A stretch of DNA of 17,899 nucleotides from an uncultured Brachyspira sp. (GTDB lineage: Bacteria; Spirochaetota; Brachyspiria; Brachyspirales; Brachyspiraceae), in assembly GCF_910578695.1 (NCBI RefSeq), contig NZ_CAJTQJ010000048.1, forward strand, positions 1 to 17,899, read 5' to 3'. Below the pieces are notes generated by a model that searched no databases, was not told where the DNA came from, and saw nothing but the letters and a program-made list of their open reading frames with translations. How positions within the stretch are numbered: the first letter of the stretch is position 1; each line of letters begins with the position of its first letter. Of this stretch, positions 1-7,923 are shown in pieces. A program made the position numbers and the translations under genes.

Positions 1-18
1 TAGGCTTTGATTAAATAT

Positions 19-57
19 GCCCCTTTGTTTATATTAAGCAAGGGGGTTTTTATTTTT
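19..57 (+). terminator. Rho-independent terminator of an upstream gene
   Basis: CCCCTT at 20-25 pairs with AAGGGG at 40-45. The stem continues as G27-C39, T28-G38 (wobble), T29-A37, T30-A36 and A31-T35 with one bulged T, closing on a three-base loop. A run of mostly T follows at 47-57. Only the rightward orientation has the T-run, so it ends a gene lying left of the window. Confidence 0.85.
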
Positions 58-270
58 AAATTTTAAATATTAAAATTTATGAGTGTTAGGTATTATTTAA
101 AATTGCAGTGATTATTAAAAATAATTTTAGAGCTATAAGATAATTATATTAAGTTTTAAGTTATCAGTAATAAAATAATTTTTATAAATCACTATTTTAA
201 AATGCAAAAAACTTCTAATATTTTAGTATAAATTAAATTCTTTTGAAAATTTTAATTTTTTATATTAAGT
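58..270. other. AT-rich intergenic stretch, no gene seen
   Basis: Between the terminator and the promoter of the first gene I see no open frame with a ribosome binding site, no tandem repeat and no convincing hairpin. It looks like plain AT-rich spacer. Confidence 0.6.
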
Positions 271-299
271 TTGCATTTATTATTATTTATTAATATACT
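271..299 (+). promoter_or_regulatory. Promoter of the S58 peptidase gene
   Basis: TTGCAT at 271-276 (-35) and TATACT at 294-299 (-10) are separated by 17 bases, a good sigma70-type arrangement. Transcription would start near 306, about 22 bases before the ATG at 328. An upstream in-frame ATG at 271 lies inside this promoter, which argues against it as a start. Confidence 0.65.
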
Positions 300-314
300 T
301 AAAGCAAATACAGC

Positions 315-319
315 AAGGA
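315..319 (+). promoter_or_regulatory. Ribosome binding site fixing the start at 328
   Basis: AAGGA sits 8 bases before the ATG at 328. The alternative in-frame ATG at 271 has no such site and precedes the predicted transcription start. Confidence 0.75.
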
Positions 320-327
320 TTTTATTT

Positions 328-1317
328 ATGAAAGAGATAAAAATAACTGATATAGAAAATATAAAAATAGGCAATGCAGAAAATAAAGAAGCTGCTACAG
401 GCTGCACTGTTATAATATGCGAGAGAGGTGCTGCTGTAGGATTAGATGTAAGGGGAGGGGGACCTGCTTCAAGAGAAAGCGAACTTACTAAGCCTTTTGC
501 CTCTGCTGAAATGATGCATGCCGTACTTCTTAGCGGAGGAAGTGCATTCGGGCTTGATGCTTCTGGAGGAGTTATGAAATATTTAGAAGAGAGAAATATT
601 GGTTTTGATGTAGGCATTACAAAAGTACCTTTGGTTTGCCAGTCTTGTATATTTGATTTGCGTATCGGAGATTATAAAGTTCGTCCTGATATTAATATGG
701 CTTATGAGGCTTGTATAAATGCTCAGAATAATAATCCTAAAATGGGAAATTATGGAGCAGGGGCAGGGGCTAGTATAGGAAAAATACTTGGTGCTGATTA
801 TGCTATGAAGTCAGGGCTTGGTTTTTATGCTGTTCAGATTGATGATGTGAAAATTGGTGCTGTAGTTTCTGTTAATGCTTTCGGTGATATTTATGATTAT
901 GACAGCGGTAAAATGATTGCAGGGCTTCTTAATGAAGATAAAAACGGATTTAGAAGCTCTGAAGAGGAGTTAATAAAAATTACTCAAAATAAAAATTTAT
1001 CTTTTACTTCAGAAATTAATAATATAGCTTCAAATACTACAATAGGGGCAGTTATAACAAATGCCAAATTTACAAAATCGCAGATGGGAAAAATAGCTTC
1101 AATGGCACATAATGGGTTTGCAAGAACTATAAAGCCTGTTCATACTACATTAGACGGCGACAGTATTTACGCTATGAGTGTAGGGGATATCAATGCCAAT
1201 TTTGATGCTGTAGGTACTATTGCTGCTATTGTAATGGGTAAGGCTGTTAATAATGCTGTGAGAAATGCTGAGGCTTCGCATGGTTTTAAATGCTTTAATG
1301 ATATATTCAAAAATTAA
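328..1317 (+). CDS. S58-family peptidase (DmpA/NylC-like N-terminal nucleophile hydrolase)
   Basis: A 329-residue protein of the peptidase S58 (P1) family. These are cytoplasmic N-terminal-nucleophile hydrolases that cleave themselves into two chains and act as aminopeptidases or amidases on small or unusual amides. Visible signatures are the early RGGGPASRE motif, the LSGGSAFGLDA segment near residues 68-78, the glycine-rich GNYGAGAGASIGK segment near residue 140, and NTTIGAVITN. By alignment with the family, cleavage would fall between Asn236 and Thr237, making Thr237 the nucleophile. This is the Asn/Thr arrangement known for NylC; DmpA has Gly/Ser. The later MAHNGFARTIKPVHTTLDGD block is also typical of the family. 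The start is set by AAGGA at 315-319. No signal peptide is visible. The physiological substrate cannot be read from the sequence. The gene stands alone, convergent with ftsH. Confidence 0.9.
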   Translation: MKEIKITDIENIKIGNAENKEAATGCTVIICERGAAVGLDVRGGGPASRESELTKPFASAEMMHAVLLSGGSAFGLDASGGVMKYLEERNIGFDVGITKVPLVCQSCIFDLRIGDYKVRPDINMAYEACINAQNNNPKMGNYGAGAGASIGKILGADYAMKSGLGFYAVQIDDVKIGAVVSVNAFGDIYDYDSGKMIAGLLNEDKNGFRSSEEELIKITQNKNLSFTSEINNIASNTTIGAVITNAKFTKSQMGKIASMAHNGFARTIKPVHTTLDGDSIYAMSVGDINANFDAVGTIAAIVMGKAVNNAVRNAEASHGFKCFNDIFKN

Positions 1318-1462
1318 TTCTCATTAAATATTTTATTAAAAAAATTAATTAGAAATGCTTACTAAATTTTTGCTTCTAGTTTTTTTGTTTTTTTAATAAA
1401 AAAACAGATTTTAGGGTGTGCAGAATATATTTAAAAATTAATGTTTTGTTTGTCTTATAAAT

Positions 1463-1500
1463 AAAAATACCATAACATTTTTATGCTATGGTATTTTCTT
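1463..1500. terminator. Bidirectional terminator between S58 peptidase and ftsH
   Basis: AAATACCATA at 1465-1474 pairs with TATGGTATTT at 1487-1496. After one A/C mismatch, CAT at 1476-1478 pairs with ATG at 1483-1485 around a TTTT loop. T-rich sequence follows on the right and A-rich sequence precedes on the left, so the hairpin can end transcription from both convergent genes. Confidence 0.85.
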
Positions 1501-1531
1501 TATAGAATATTAATTTCTTTATTATTATGTT

Positions 1532-3652
1532 TTATTCTTCTGTTTTTTTCTTTCTAGGAGAAGAAGAAACCTTTTTCATACTTGACTTTTTAATAGATTT
1601 TACCTCTTCCTTACTGCTGTCTGATTTATCAGTTTTTTTAGGAGATTTTATAGGAGTGCTGAATACTTCCTCTTTAACACTTTTTACTTCTCCGTCATGA
1701 TAAGCACTAGGGTCTTCAAGCTCATCTGTTCCTCTTTTAGGATCTTTTCCTGCATAAACTAATTTATCTTTAACTCTATCTAATTTTACTTCGCATATTC
1801 TTTCAATATCTTCTATGTCAAGAGACTCTTTTTCAAATAATTCTCTCGATAAAGATTCAAACTTATCAGCATTTTCTGCTATCAATTTTTGAGTTCTTTC
1901 ATAAGCTTTCATTACAAATTTATGAACTTCCTCATCTATTTTCTGAGCAGTTTCTTCGCTATAGTCTTTATGTCTTGCTATCTCTTTACCCAAGAAAATA
2001 GGCTGTTCTTTTTGCCCGAATGATATAGGACCAAGCTTGCTCATACCCCATTCGCATACCATTCTTCTGGCAAGTTCAGTAACTCTTTCTATATCATTAG
2101 AAGCACCTGTAGTTACAGAATCTTCTCCGAATTTAAACTCTTCAGCAACTCTTCCGCCAAGAAGCAAAGACATCTCATCAATAGCCTTTTTTCTTTGAAG
2201 CGTATATCTTCCGTCAGAAGGCAAAGTCCAAGTAGCACCTAAACTTCTTCCTCTAGGAACAATAGTAACTTTATGCAAAGCATCCGTATTTTGAAGAAGT
2301 ACAGCCATTAAAGTATGTCCTGCCTCATGATATGCAGTATTAAGTTTTTCTTTTTCGCTTATTAATATGCTTCTTCTTTCAGGTCCCATCATAACTTTAT
2401 CTCTTGCCTCTTCAAAATCAGGAAGCTCTACTCTTGGTTTATCATTTCTAGCAGCAATCAAAGCAGCTTCATTAACCATATTTGCAATATCGGCTCCTGA
2501 AAAACCGGGAGTAGCCCTAGCTAAATGATATAAATCTATAGAAGGATCATGCTGTATTTTTGATACATGTACTTTGAAAATTCCCTCTCTTCCTTTAACA
2601 TCAGGCAAATCAACAACAACCTGTCTGTCAAATCTTCCCGGACGAAGCAAAGCAGGGTCTAATACATCTGGTCTGTTAGTAGCAGCAAATATTATGATTC
2701 TAGTATCAGTATTAAAACCGTCCATTTCAACAAGCATTTGATTTAAAGTTTGTTCTCTTTCATCATGTCCTCCGCCGTATCCTGCACCTCTTGTTCTGCC
2801 TACAGCATCAAGCTCATCTATAAATATTATACAAGGAGCAGATCTTTTTCCTTGTTCAAATAAATCTCTTACCCTTGAAGCACCTACACCTACAAACATT
2901 TCAACAAACTCAGAACCAGACATACTGAAGAAAGGTACATTAGCTTCACCTGCAACAGCTTTAGCAAGCAAAGTTTTACCCGTTCCCGGAGGACCTACCA
3001 AAAGTACCCCTTTAGGTATTTTAGCACCGAGTTTTGTGAATTTACTTGCATCTTTCAAAAACTGCACAACCTCTTGTAATTCTTCTTTAGCCTCTTTGCA
3101 GCCTTCAACATCTTTGAAAGTCACTTTTACATCTTCTTTAGTAAGAAGTCTTGCTCTGCTCTTTCCGAAACTCATAGCCCTATTATTAGAGCCTTGAACC
3201 TGCCTAAACATAAAGAACCAAAGCAGAAATCCTATTAATAGTATAGGAAGCAGATTTACAAGTATTAAACTTAAATAGCTTGGCTTTTCAGCTTCTCCTC
3301 TAACTTTTACATTATTATCTATAAGCAAGTTAACAAATCCGCCTGCAGTAAATGGTATAAATGAATAAAAGTTTATCTCTGTAATTTTTCCATTAACTGT
3401 TTCTATAGCCTTTCCATTTCTTATATATTGATCTACTATAGTTACCTCTTTAACTACGCCTTCTTTTACTTTCTGAACTACAGTAGAATAATCCCATTCC
3501 TGAGCTTTTACCTGCGGAGTTTTTTGAAAGTACATTATAGCCATTACTACTACCATTGTGAGAAGTAATATAATTATAATTTGATTTCCTCCGCCGCCTG
3601 CAGACTGAGGCATATTCTGCCTTCTATTATTTTTATTTTTTTTACTACTCAT
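1532..3652 (-). CDS. ftsH: ATP-dependent zinc metalloprotease FtsH
   Basis: A 706-residue inner-membrane AAA+ protease that extracts and degrades misfolded or regulatory membrane proteins as a hexamer. Domains in order: a basic N-terminus; TM1 at about 24-42; an extracytoplasmic domain to about 125; TM2 at about 127-150; an AAA module with Walker A GPPGTGKT (220-227), pore loop FVG (253-255), Walker B IIFIDE (275-280) and arginine-finger segment RPGRFDR (337-343); then the protease domain. The zinc ligands are HEAGH (442-446) and Asp520 in GASND. The His442-Asp520 spacing of 78 equals that in E. coli FtsH. All catalytic residues are present. The C-terminus, from about 640, is a Lys/Ser/Glu-rich low-complexity tail. 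GGAG lies six bases before the ATG. A TATAAT at 3679-3684 could be its -10, but I see no good -35. It ends at the shared terminator. Confidence 0.98.
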   Translation of the reverse strand: MSSKKNKNNRRQNMPQSAGGGGNQIIIILLLTMVVVMAIMYFQKTPQVKAQEWDYSTVVQKVKEGVVKEVTIVDQYIRNGKAIETVNGKITEINFYSFIPFTAGGFVNLLIDNNVKVRGEAEKPSYLSLILVNLLPILLIGFLLWFFMFRQVQGSNNRAMSFGKSRARLLTKEDVKVTFKDVEGCKEAKEELQEVVQFLKDASKFTKLGAKIPKGVLLVGPPGTGKTLLAKAVAGEANVPFFSMSGSEFVEMFVGVGASRVRDLFEQGKRSAPCIIFIDELDAVGRTRGAGYGGGHDEREQTLNQMLVEMDGFNTDTRIIIFAATNRPDVLDPALLRPGRFDRQVVVDLPDVKGREGIFKVHVSKIQHDPSIDLYHLARATPGFSGADIANMVNEAALIAARNDKPRVELPDFEEARDKVMMGPERRSILISEKEKLNTAYHEAGHTLMAVLLQNTDALHKVTIVPRGRSLGATWTLPSDGRYTLQRKKAIDEMSLLLGGRVAEEFKFGEDSVTTGASNDIERVTELARRMVCEWGMSKLGPISFGQKEQPIFLGKEIARHKDYSEETAQKIDEEVHKFVMKAYERTQKLIAENADKFESLSRELFEKESLDIEDIERICEVKLDRVKDKLVYAGKDPKRGTDELEDPSAYHDGEVKSVKEEVFSTPIKSPKKTDKSDSSKEEVKSIKKSSMKKVSSSPRKKKTEE

Positions 3653-3712
3653 GTATTCTCCAAATTATTTTTAACTTTATTATATTAAATAAATAATCAA
3701 ATATTTTATAAT

Positions 3713-4393
3713 CTATTGTTTAGGTATATCCAAAATAGTACCATAACTATTAAAACAATGAGATGCTAAAGATTCTATTCCTCCGCCTCTCTTAAGACGG
3801 CTGTTTATAATTTTTCCGTCTTTTTTATTTAAATCAGGGTATTTCAAATTTATATATCCTATAATCAGCCCTTTGCTTGTTGAAGCGTGAATATATGCTA
3901 CAGTTTCATCTTCCTCATTAACATCTATTACTATTCCTGTATGTGTAAGTTTATCATAATTAGATGTAGTGTTATCAAATATTATTATATCGCCAATATT
4001 TGGAAGAACATCTCTATATATTTTTTTATATTTTGATAAAGTAGCATATATAGTTTTAACTCCTCCTGTATCTAAAATAGCCTGTTTTTCAAATACAGCT
4101 ATATTAGAAGTCCAATAAACAGCAGCTACATATCCTGAACAGTCAAAACGAAAAGTTTTCTTTTCTTTTGAAATAGGATGCACCAGCAAGGCTTTTTCAT
4201 TATATTGATAATGCTTATCTAAATAAAAATTAGCCCATCTATTTATATCTTTCCTAACCTGCTCCTTTTGTCTGTCATTTATTTCTACTCCGCTTTCTTC
4301 TAACTTTTTTTGATATTCTTTATCATATCCGTAAGTTTGTGAAAATGATATTGCAGATAATAACATTAAAAGTACAGTAATGTAAAAACGCAT
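3713..4393 (-). CDS. Exported NlpC/P60-type cysteine peptidase (paralogue 1)
   Basis: A 226-residue protein with a cleavable signal peptide (about 1-18, ending SFS-Q), so it acts in the periplasm or outside the cell. The NlpC/P60 core is visible: FDCSGYV with nucleophile Cys85, the GDIIIFD strand (134-140), LTHTGIVI with His151 as base, and YIHAST with His169 as third polar residue. The family typically hydrolyses peptide bonds in peptidoglycan stem peptides, which is the inferred role here. About 45 residues follow the core and contain SLASHCFNSYGTI, shared with the neighbouring paralogue, including a second Cys (213). I see no SH3 or LysM wall-binding domain. Its own promoter lies at 4419-4446. 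The ribosome binding site is weak (AAGAG). CHAP-type amidase activity is an alternative within the same fold. Confidence 0.8.
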   Translation of the reverse strand: MRFYITVLLMLLSAISFSQTYGYDKEYQKKLEESGVEINDRQKEQVRKDINRWANFYLDKHYQYNEKALLVHPISKEKKTFRFDCSGYVAAVYWTSNIAVFEKQAILDTGGVKTIYATLSKYKKIYRDVLPNIGDIIIFDNTTSNYDKLTHTGIVIDVNEEDETVAYIHASTSKGLIIGYINLKYPDLNKKDGKIINSRLKRGGGIESLASHCFNSYGTILDIPKQ

Positions 4394-4418
4394 AATACAC
4401 TCTTATATATAAAAAATA

Positions 4419-4446
4419 ATTTTATAAAAAATCGGCAAAAAGTCAA
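4419..4446 (-). promoter_or_regulatory. Promoter of NlpC/P60 paralogue 1
   Basis: Reading leftward, TTGACT (4446-4441) and TAAAAT (4424-4419) are 16 bases apart. This gives a leader of about 20 bases before the ATG at 4393. Confidence 0.5.
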
Positions 4447-4456
4447 GGCAATTTTA

Positions 4457-5053
4457 TTAATTTGGTTTTTCAAAAATAGTGCCGTAACTATTAAAGCAAT
4501 GTGAAGCAAGTGAATAAGGTGCTTCGCCTCTTCTTAAATAGCTGTTAATCATTTTACCGTCTTTTCTAGCTAAATCAGGGTATTTTAAATTCATATATCC
4601 TAAAACAGGTCCTTTGCTTGTAGATGAATGTATATAAGTAACAGTTCCGTCTTCATCTGTATTTATAACTATTCCTGAATGCGTAAGTTTTTTATTTACC
4701 GATGTAGTACCGTCAAAAAATATTATATCCCCTATATTAGGAGATGCATTTTTATATATTTTATTTTCTTTTGATAAAATAAAGTATATATTTTCAGTTG
4801 ATCCTTGAAGCTTAACAGGAGGATTTTCTACAGCAGTCCAATAAACTGCATTTACAAAGCCTGAACAGTCAAAGTTTACTTTCTTTTCTTCTTTTGAAAA
4901 TGGGTTTGTTATAGTATCGCTTTGATTATATTTATATTTTTTATTCATATAAAAGTTAGCCCATTTAACTATTTCTAATCTAGCATTATCCTGATTAAAT
5001 GCCTGAGCGTTAAATAATAACAGCATAATGAAAATAACTTTATAAAAATGCAT
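4457..5053 (-). CDS. Exported NlpC/P60-type cysteine peptidase (paralogue 2)
   Basis: A 198-residue paralogue of the next gene downstream, with a signal peptide of about 18 residues (ending AQA-F). The core residues match: FDCSGFV with Cys63, GDIIFFD, LTHSGIVI with His125, and YIHSST with His142. The same C-terminal block SLASHCFNSYGTI (Cys186) is present. It lacks about 20 residues that paralogue 1 has between the signal peptide and the catalytic domain, so the two differ mainly in spacing and in the loop after the catalytic Cys. The inferred role is cleavage of peptidoglycan stem peptides in the periplasm. GGAGA lies five bases before the ATG. The side-by-side order and shared unusual C-terminus indicate a tandem duplication followed by divergence. 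Confidence 0.8.
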   Translation of the reverse strand: MHFYKVIFIMLLLFNAQAFNQDNARLEIVKWANFYMNKKYKYNQSDTITNPFSKEEKKVNFDCSGFVNAVYWTAVENPPVKLQGSTENIYFILSKENKIYKNASPNIGDIIFFDGTTSVNKKLTHSGIVINTDEDGTVTYIHSSTSKGPVLGYMNLKYPDLARKDGKMINSYLRRGEAPYSLASHCFNSYGTIFEKPN

Positions 5054-5090
5054 AGATTCTCCAAATAAAATATATAATTTTTTTCTTTAT

Positions 5091-5112
5091 AAAAAATAAA
5101 GAATTTTCTTTA
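5091..5112 (-). terminator. Terminator after the DUF4390-like gene
   Basis: TAAAGA and TCTTTA form a six-pair, all-AT-rich stem with a four-base loop (5097-5112). On the leftward transcript six T follow (5096-5091). It is weak by stability but correctly placed between the 5151 stop and the next gene. Confidence 0.45.
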
Positions 5113-5150
5113 TATAAATCGGATTTTTAATTATAAATAATAGCTGCATA

Positions 5151-5717
5151 TCATTTTAATATATCTTTAATATTAAATTCTTCAGATTCAGACCATTTTA
5201 TTCTATACTGCATAGGGGTTATTATATTAAAAAATACTGATAAATAAGGATATGCATTTTGAAACTGCATTGATAATCTAGTTTTAAATAGAAATGTACT
5301 ATTTTGATTTAATTTATTTATATTTACAACTTCTATATTATTTATCTGAGATATAGTTTTTATAAGATTTTGAAGATTCGTATTTCTTGTTTCTCTCATA
5401 GTTTCAGAGTTTAGTACAACATATTCTTTAGTAAAAAAGTCATAGTATAATTTTCTATATATATATATTTCTCTAACATTTTCATTAATAAATAAATTCT
5501 TTTTTATTAAATCAATTCTATAATTAATAAATAATATTATTCCATTATCTATGTATTTTTTTATATTTTGATAAATTTCACTTTTATAGTATGTTTGTGT
5601 CTGTACATCTGCATAAAGAATATCATCATATATATAGCTTCTTGAAAAATGAAGTCTTAATTCATAGGAATATAATGAACCTGAAATAAATATTATAAGA
5701 ATAAATAAATGCTTCAT
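5151..5717 (-). CDS. Exported DUF4390-like protein
   Basis: A 188-residue protein with an N-terminal signal peptide (about 1-17, ending LYS-Y). The body is predicted as alternating beta strands. The order of segments resembles DUF4390: an early strand pair, a NGIILFINYRIDL strand, a YYDFFTKEYVVL segment, a helix around TNLQNLIKTISQI, and a late IKWSESEEF block. I judge this by layout and not by a search. The function of DUF4390 proteins is not established. There is no Shine-Dalgarno sequence before the ATG, and the promoter's -10 lies only ten bases upstream, so translation is probably from a leaderless or nearly leaderless mRNA. Upstream is the barrel pair, downstream the wall hydrolases, which suggests an envelope role. 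Confidence 0.6.
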   Translation of the reverse strand: MKHLFILIIFISGSLYSYELRLHFSRSYIYDDILYADVQTQTYYKSEIYQNIKKYIDNGIILFINYRIDLIKKNLFINENVREIYIYRKLYYDFFTKEYVVLNSETMRETRNTNLQNLIKTISQINNIEVVNINKLNQNSTFLFKTRLSMQFQNAYPYLSVFFNIITPMQYRIKWSESEEFNIKDILK

Positions 5718-5727
5718 AATTAATTTT

Positions 5728-5755
5728 AGTATATATTAAGCTGATTATAAGTCAA
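5728..5755 (-). promoter_or_regulatory. Promoter of the DUF4390-like gene
   Basis: Leftward TTGACT (5755-5750) and TATACT (5733-5728) are 16 bases apart. The predicted start of transcription, near 5721, is within a few bases of the ATG at 5717. Confidence 0.55.
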
Positions 5756-5758
5756 TAA

Positions 5759-6766
5759 CTATAAATATAAGCTTATATCAAGTCCTATTTTGCTTTCCAT
5801 TTTTCTATATGCATATAATTGCTTGGAGCGTGCATAATCATATTTAATGCCTATTATTACTCTATAAATTTCAAATCCTACAGCTACAGATATATTAGGA
5901 AGCCACTGTGTAAACTTATCATTAATAAAATATCTCTGATTATTTTTATATCTAATCACAGAGTTTATTAAATCATAATCCATACCTAAATAAACTCCTG
6001 TTATAAAGCTTATTTCTCCCCATATAGGCACTCTTAAGTCAGTACCAATAAATGCTGTAAACAAATTAACTATATTAGATTTTTTGAATCCTGTTACAGC
6101 AAAATTCATTCCGCCGTAAAAGTTTAGCCAGCCGTATTTATAATATGCTGATATATGAATCTGCTCATAGCCTGTATCTTTGAATTCTTCTTTTGTTTTA
6201 TCATATAAATTTTCATCTCCAAGTATATCGCCGCTTATATGAGAACATATATGTCTTAACGGACTTATTCTTAATTTAAAAGTATTATTAAATATATAAT
6301 CAAATAATACTTCTACCTGCATATAAGTTCCATACATTAAACTTTGTCCGTAATACTGATCATAACCGCTTTTATATTTTGATAGAAAAAAATGAGTTAA
6401 ATATCCTACTCCTATTTTGAATCTATGTACATTATTATATCTAAATGATATAGGCGTTACTTCAACTGCTAAAGTAGGCTGATAATAAAAATCCATTTTA
6501 TTAAAATTAAAGTTATTATTATCATACATTTTTTCTATATTAAATATATCGCCTATCCAAAATCTGTTTCTGTATGAATTCGGATCTGTCCAGCCTGAAA
6601 AATATCTGTCGGTTTCATAGTTTCTTAAAGGATTGAATTCCCACTTCATCTTTGTCTTTTTAGTGTAATTATCCATTTTTGTTTTTAAAGTATTATTAGT
6701 TTCTTGTGAATAAATAATAATATTAAATAAAAATATTATTACAAATACATAAATAATTTTTATCAT
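5759..6766 (-). CDS. Outer-membrane beta-barrel-like protein (DUF1207-like, paralogue 1)
   Basis: A 335-residue exported protein with a signal peptide of about 20 residues (ending IYS-Q). The rest is rich in alternating aromatic and polar residues in short strands (for example YMQVEVLFDYIF and WLNFYGGMNFAVTG), as in an outer-membrane beta-barrel. A central block, PLRHICSHISGDILGDE (169-185), is nearly invariant between the two paralogues. It resembles the H-x-S-S-H-x-G-D-E signature of DUF1207 proteins, so I suggest a relative of that family. The C-terminal block YARSKQLYAYRKMES is also conserved. The chain ends in Leu, whereas the barrel-type terminal aromatic is kept in the paralogue. Function unknown: porin, structural protein or surface antigen are all possible. 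There is no clear ribosome binding site. Its promoter is at 6814-6841. Confidence 0.65.
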   Translation of the reverse strand: MIKIIYVFVIIFLFNIIIYSQETNNTLKTKMDNYTKKTKMKWEFNPLRNYETDRYFSGWTDPNSYRNRFWIGDIFNIEKMYDNNNFNFNKMDFYYQPTLAVEVTPISFRYNNVHRFKIGVGYLTHFFLSKYKSGYDQYYGQSLMYGTYMQVEVLFDYIFNNTFKLRISPLRHICSHISGDILGDENLYDKTKEEFKDTGYEQIHISAYYKYGWLNFYGGMNFAVTGFKKSNIVNLFTAFIGTDLRVPIWGEISFITGVYLGMDYDLINSVIRYKNNQRYFINDKFTQWLPNISVAVGFEIYRVIIGIKYDYARSKQLYAYRKMESKIGLDISLYL

Positions 6767-6813
6767 AGTTTAATTTTTCATCATAATATAGTTTTAATTT
6801 TTATTATGGAACG

Positions 6814-6841
6814 ATTATATTTAATTATTATTTTATGTCAA
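6814..6841 (-). promoter_or_regulatory. Consensus promoter of barrel paralogue 1
   Basis: Leftward TTGACA (6841-6836) and TATAAT (6819-6814) are both perfect sigma70 hexamers, 16 bases apart. The predicted leader is about 40 bases. This suggests strong transcription, fitting an abundant outer-membrane protein. Confidence 0.75.
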
Positions 6842-6882
6842 TAACAAATTATGATATTATTTAGTTTAGATAAAGAATCTTA

Positions 6883-7896
6883 TTAGAAAAATAAATTTGC
6901 TTCAAGTCCAACTCTGCTTTCCATTTTTCTATAGGCATATAATTGTTTTGAGCGTGCATATTCATATTTTACACCTATTATAAATCTGTATACTTCAAAA
7001 CCTAACCCTACCGATACAGAAGGAGTCCATTCATTAAAGGTATTTAATATAGGATATCCCATTCCTTTTTTATCTCTTATAATAGTATTTATTTCATCTA
7101 AAAATGCACCTGCATAAAAGCCTGTTACTAAATTAATTTCTCCCCATATAGGAAATCTTATATCAATTCCAGCATAAATATTAAATAAATTAACTATATT
7201 AGATTTTTTAAATCCTGTTATTGCAAAAGATGTTCCTCCATAAAATGAAAACCAGCCCCATCTGTATGCTGCCGATAAATGCATCTGTTCAAAACCTGAA
7301 TCTCTGAATTCTTCTTTTGTCTTATCATATAAAGTTTCATCTCCAAGTATATCGCCGCTTATATGAGAACATATATGTCTTAAAGGAGCAAATCTTAGCT
7401 TTAATTTATTATCTAATATATATTCAAAATATGCCTCTACCTGCATATACTGACTGAATAAAAATGTTGCTCCGTATAATTGGTCATTTCCAGCTTTGTA
7501 GCTTGTAAAAAATAATTTTAATGAATATCCGACTCCTATTCTAAATCTATGTTTATCTCCATTTAAATTAAATGCTATTGGTGCTAAATCTACTGCTATT
7601 TTAGGGCTGAAATATAATACGGCATTATCTAAATTAAAATTTTTATTTGGGTATAATTTTTCAGCATTTAGAATATCTCCGAACCAAAAACTGCTGTTAT
7701 AATTATCAGGATCAAGCCAAGATGAAAAGTATTTATCTGTTTCATATATTCTTAAAGGATTATATCTCCATTGCATACTTACTTTTTTACTGTAATTAGT
7801 CATTTTATTTTCTAAGTTATTTCCATTTTCAGCATTTTGAGAGTACAGACTAGCGGCTAGTATAAAATAACAGCATAGTATATATTGCTTTTTCAT
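6883..7896 (-). CDS. Outer-membrane beta-barrel-like protein (DUF1207-like, paralogue 2)
   Basis: A 337-residue paralogue of the downstream gene, with a signal peptide of about 19 residues (ending LYS-Q). It shares the whole architecture: NPLRxYETDxYFSxW near residues 46-60, the block PLRHICSHISGDILGDE (171-187), FKKSNIVNLF, and the C-terminal YARSKQLYAYRKMES. It ends NLFF, with the terminal Phe typical of proteins inserted into the outer membrane by the BAM machinery. I place the start at 7896, where AAGGA stands seven bases upstream. An in-frame ATG 13 codons earlier (7935) would put charged residues before the signal peptide and would lie upstream of the predicted transcription start. Function unknown. 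The two genes are a tandem duplication. Confidence 0.65.
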   Translation of the reverse strand: MKKQYILCCYFILAASLYSQNAENGNNLENKMTNYSKKVSMQWRYNPLRIYETDKYFSSWLDPDNYNSSFWFGDILNAEKLYPNKNFNLDNAVLYFSPKIAVDLAPIAFNLNGDKHRFRIGVGYSLKLFFTSYKAGNDQLYGATFLFSQYMQVEAYFEYILDNKLKLRFAPLRHICSHISGDILGDETLYDKTKEEFRDSGFEQMHLSAAYRWGWFSFYGGTSFAITGFKKSNIVNLFNIYAGIDIRFPIWGEINLVTGFYAGAFLDEINTIIRDKKGMGYPILNTFNEWTPSVSVGLGFEVYRFIIGVKYEYARSKQLYAYRKMESRVGLEANLFF

Positions 7897-7903
7897 AGAT
7901 TTA

Positions 7904-7908
7904 TCCTT
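7904..7908 (-). promoter_or_regulatory. Ribosome binding site fixing the start at 7896
   Basis: AAGGA on the leftward strand lies seven bases before the ATG at 7896. The earlier in-frame ATG at 7935 lies upstream of the predicted transcription start. Confidence 0.7.
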
Positions 7909-7923
7909 AGTCTTGATAATTTT

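Noticed and set aside
271..327. Extended N-terminus for the S58 peptidase
   Set aside because: The upstream ATG sits in the -35 hexamer. The start at 328 has AAGGA at the right distance and matches the family N-terminus.
252..617. Leftward frame opposite the S58 peptidase
   Set aside because: It is antisense to a well-conserved coding region, has no ribosome binding site and no recognisable protein. The same applies to the rightward frames opposite mreB, mreD, bactofilin, cheY and cheX.
1321..1440. Second terminator after the S58 peptidase
   Set aside because: There are T-rich runs with a five-pair TAGAA/TTCTA stem, but the loop is long and the stem weak. The hairpin at 1463-1500 is far better.
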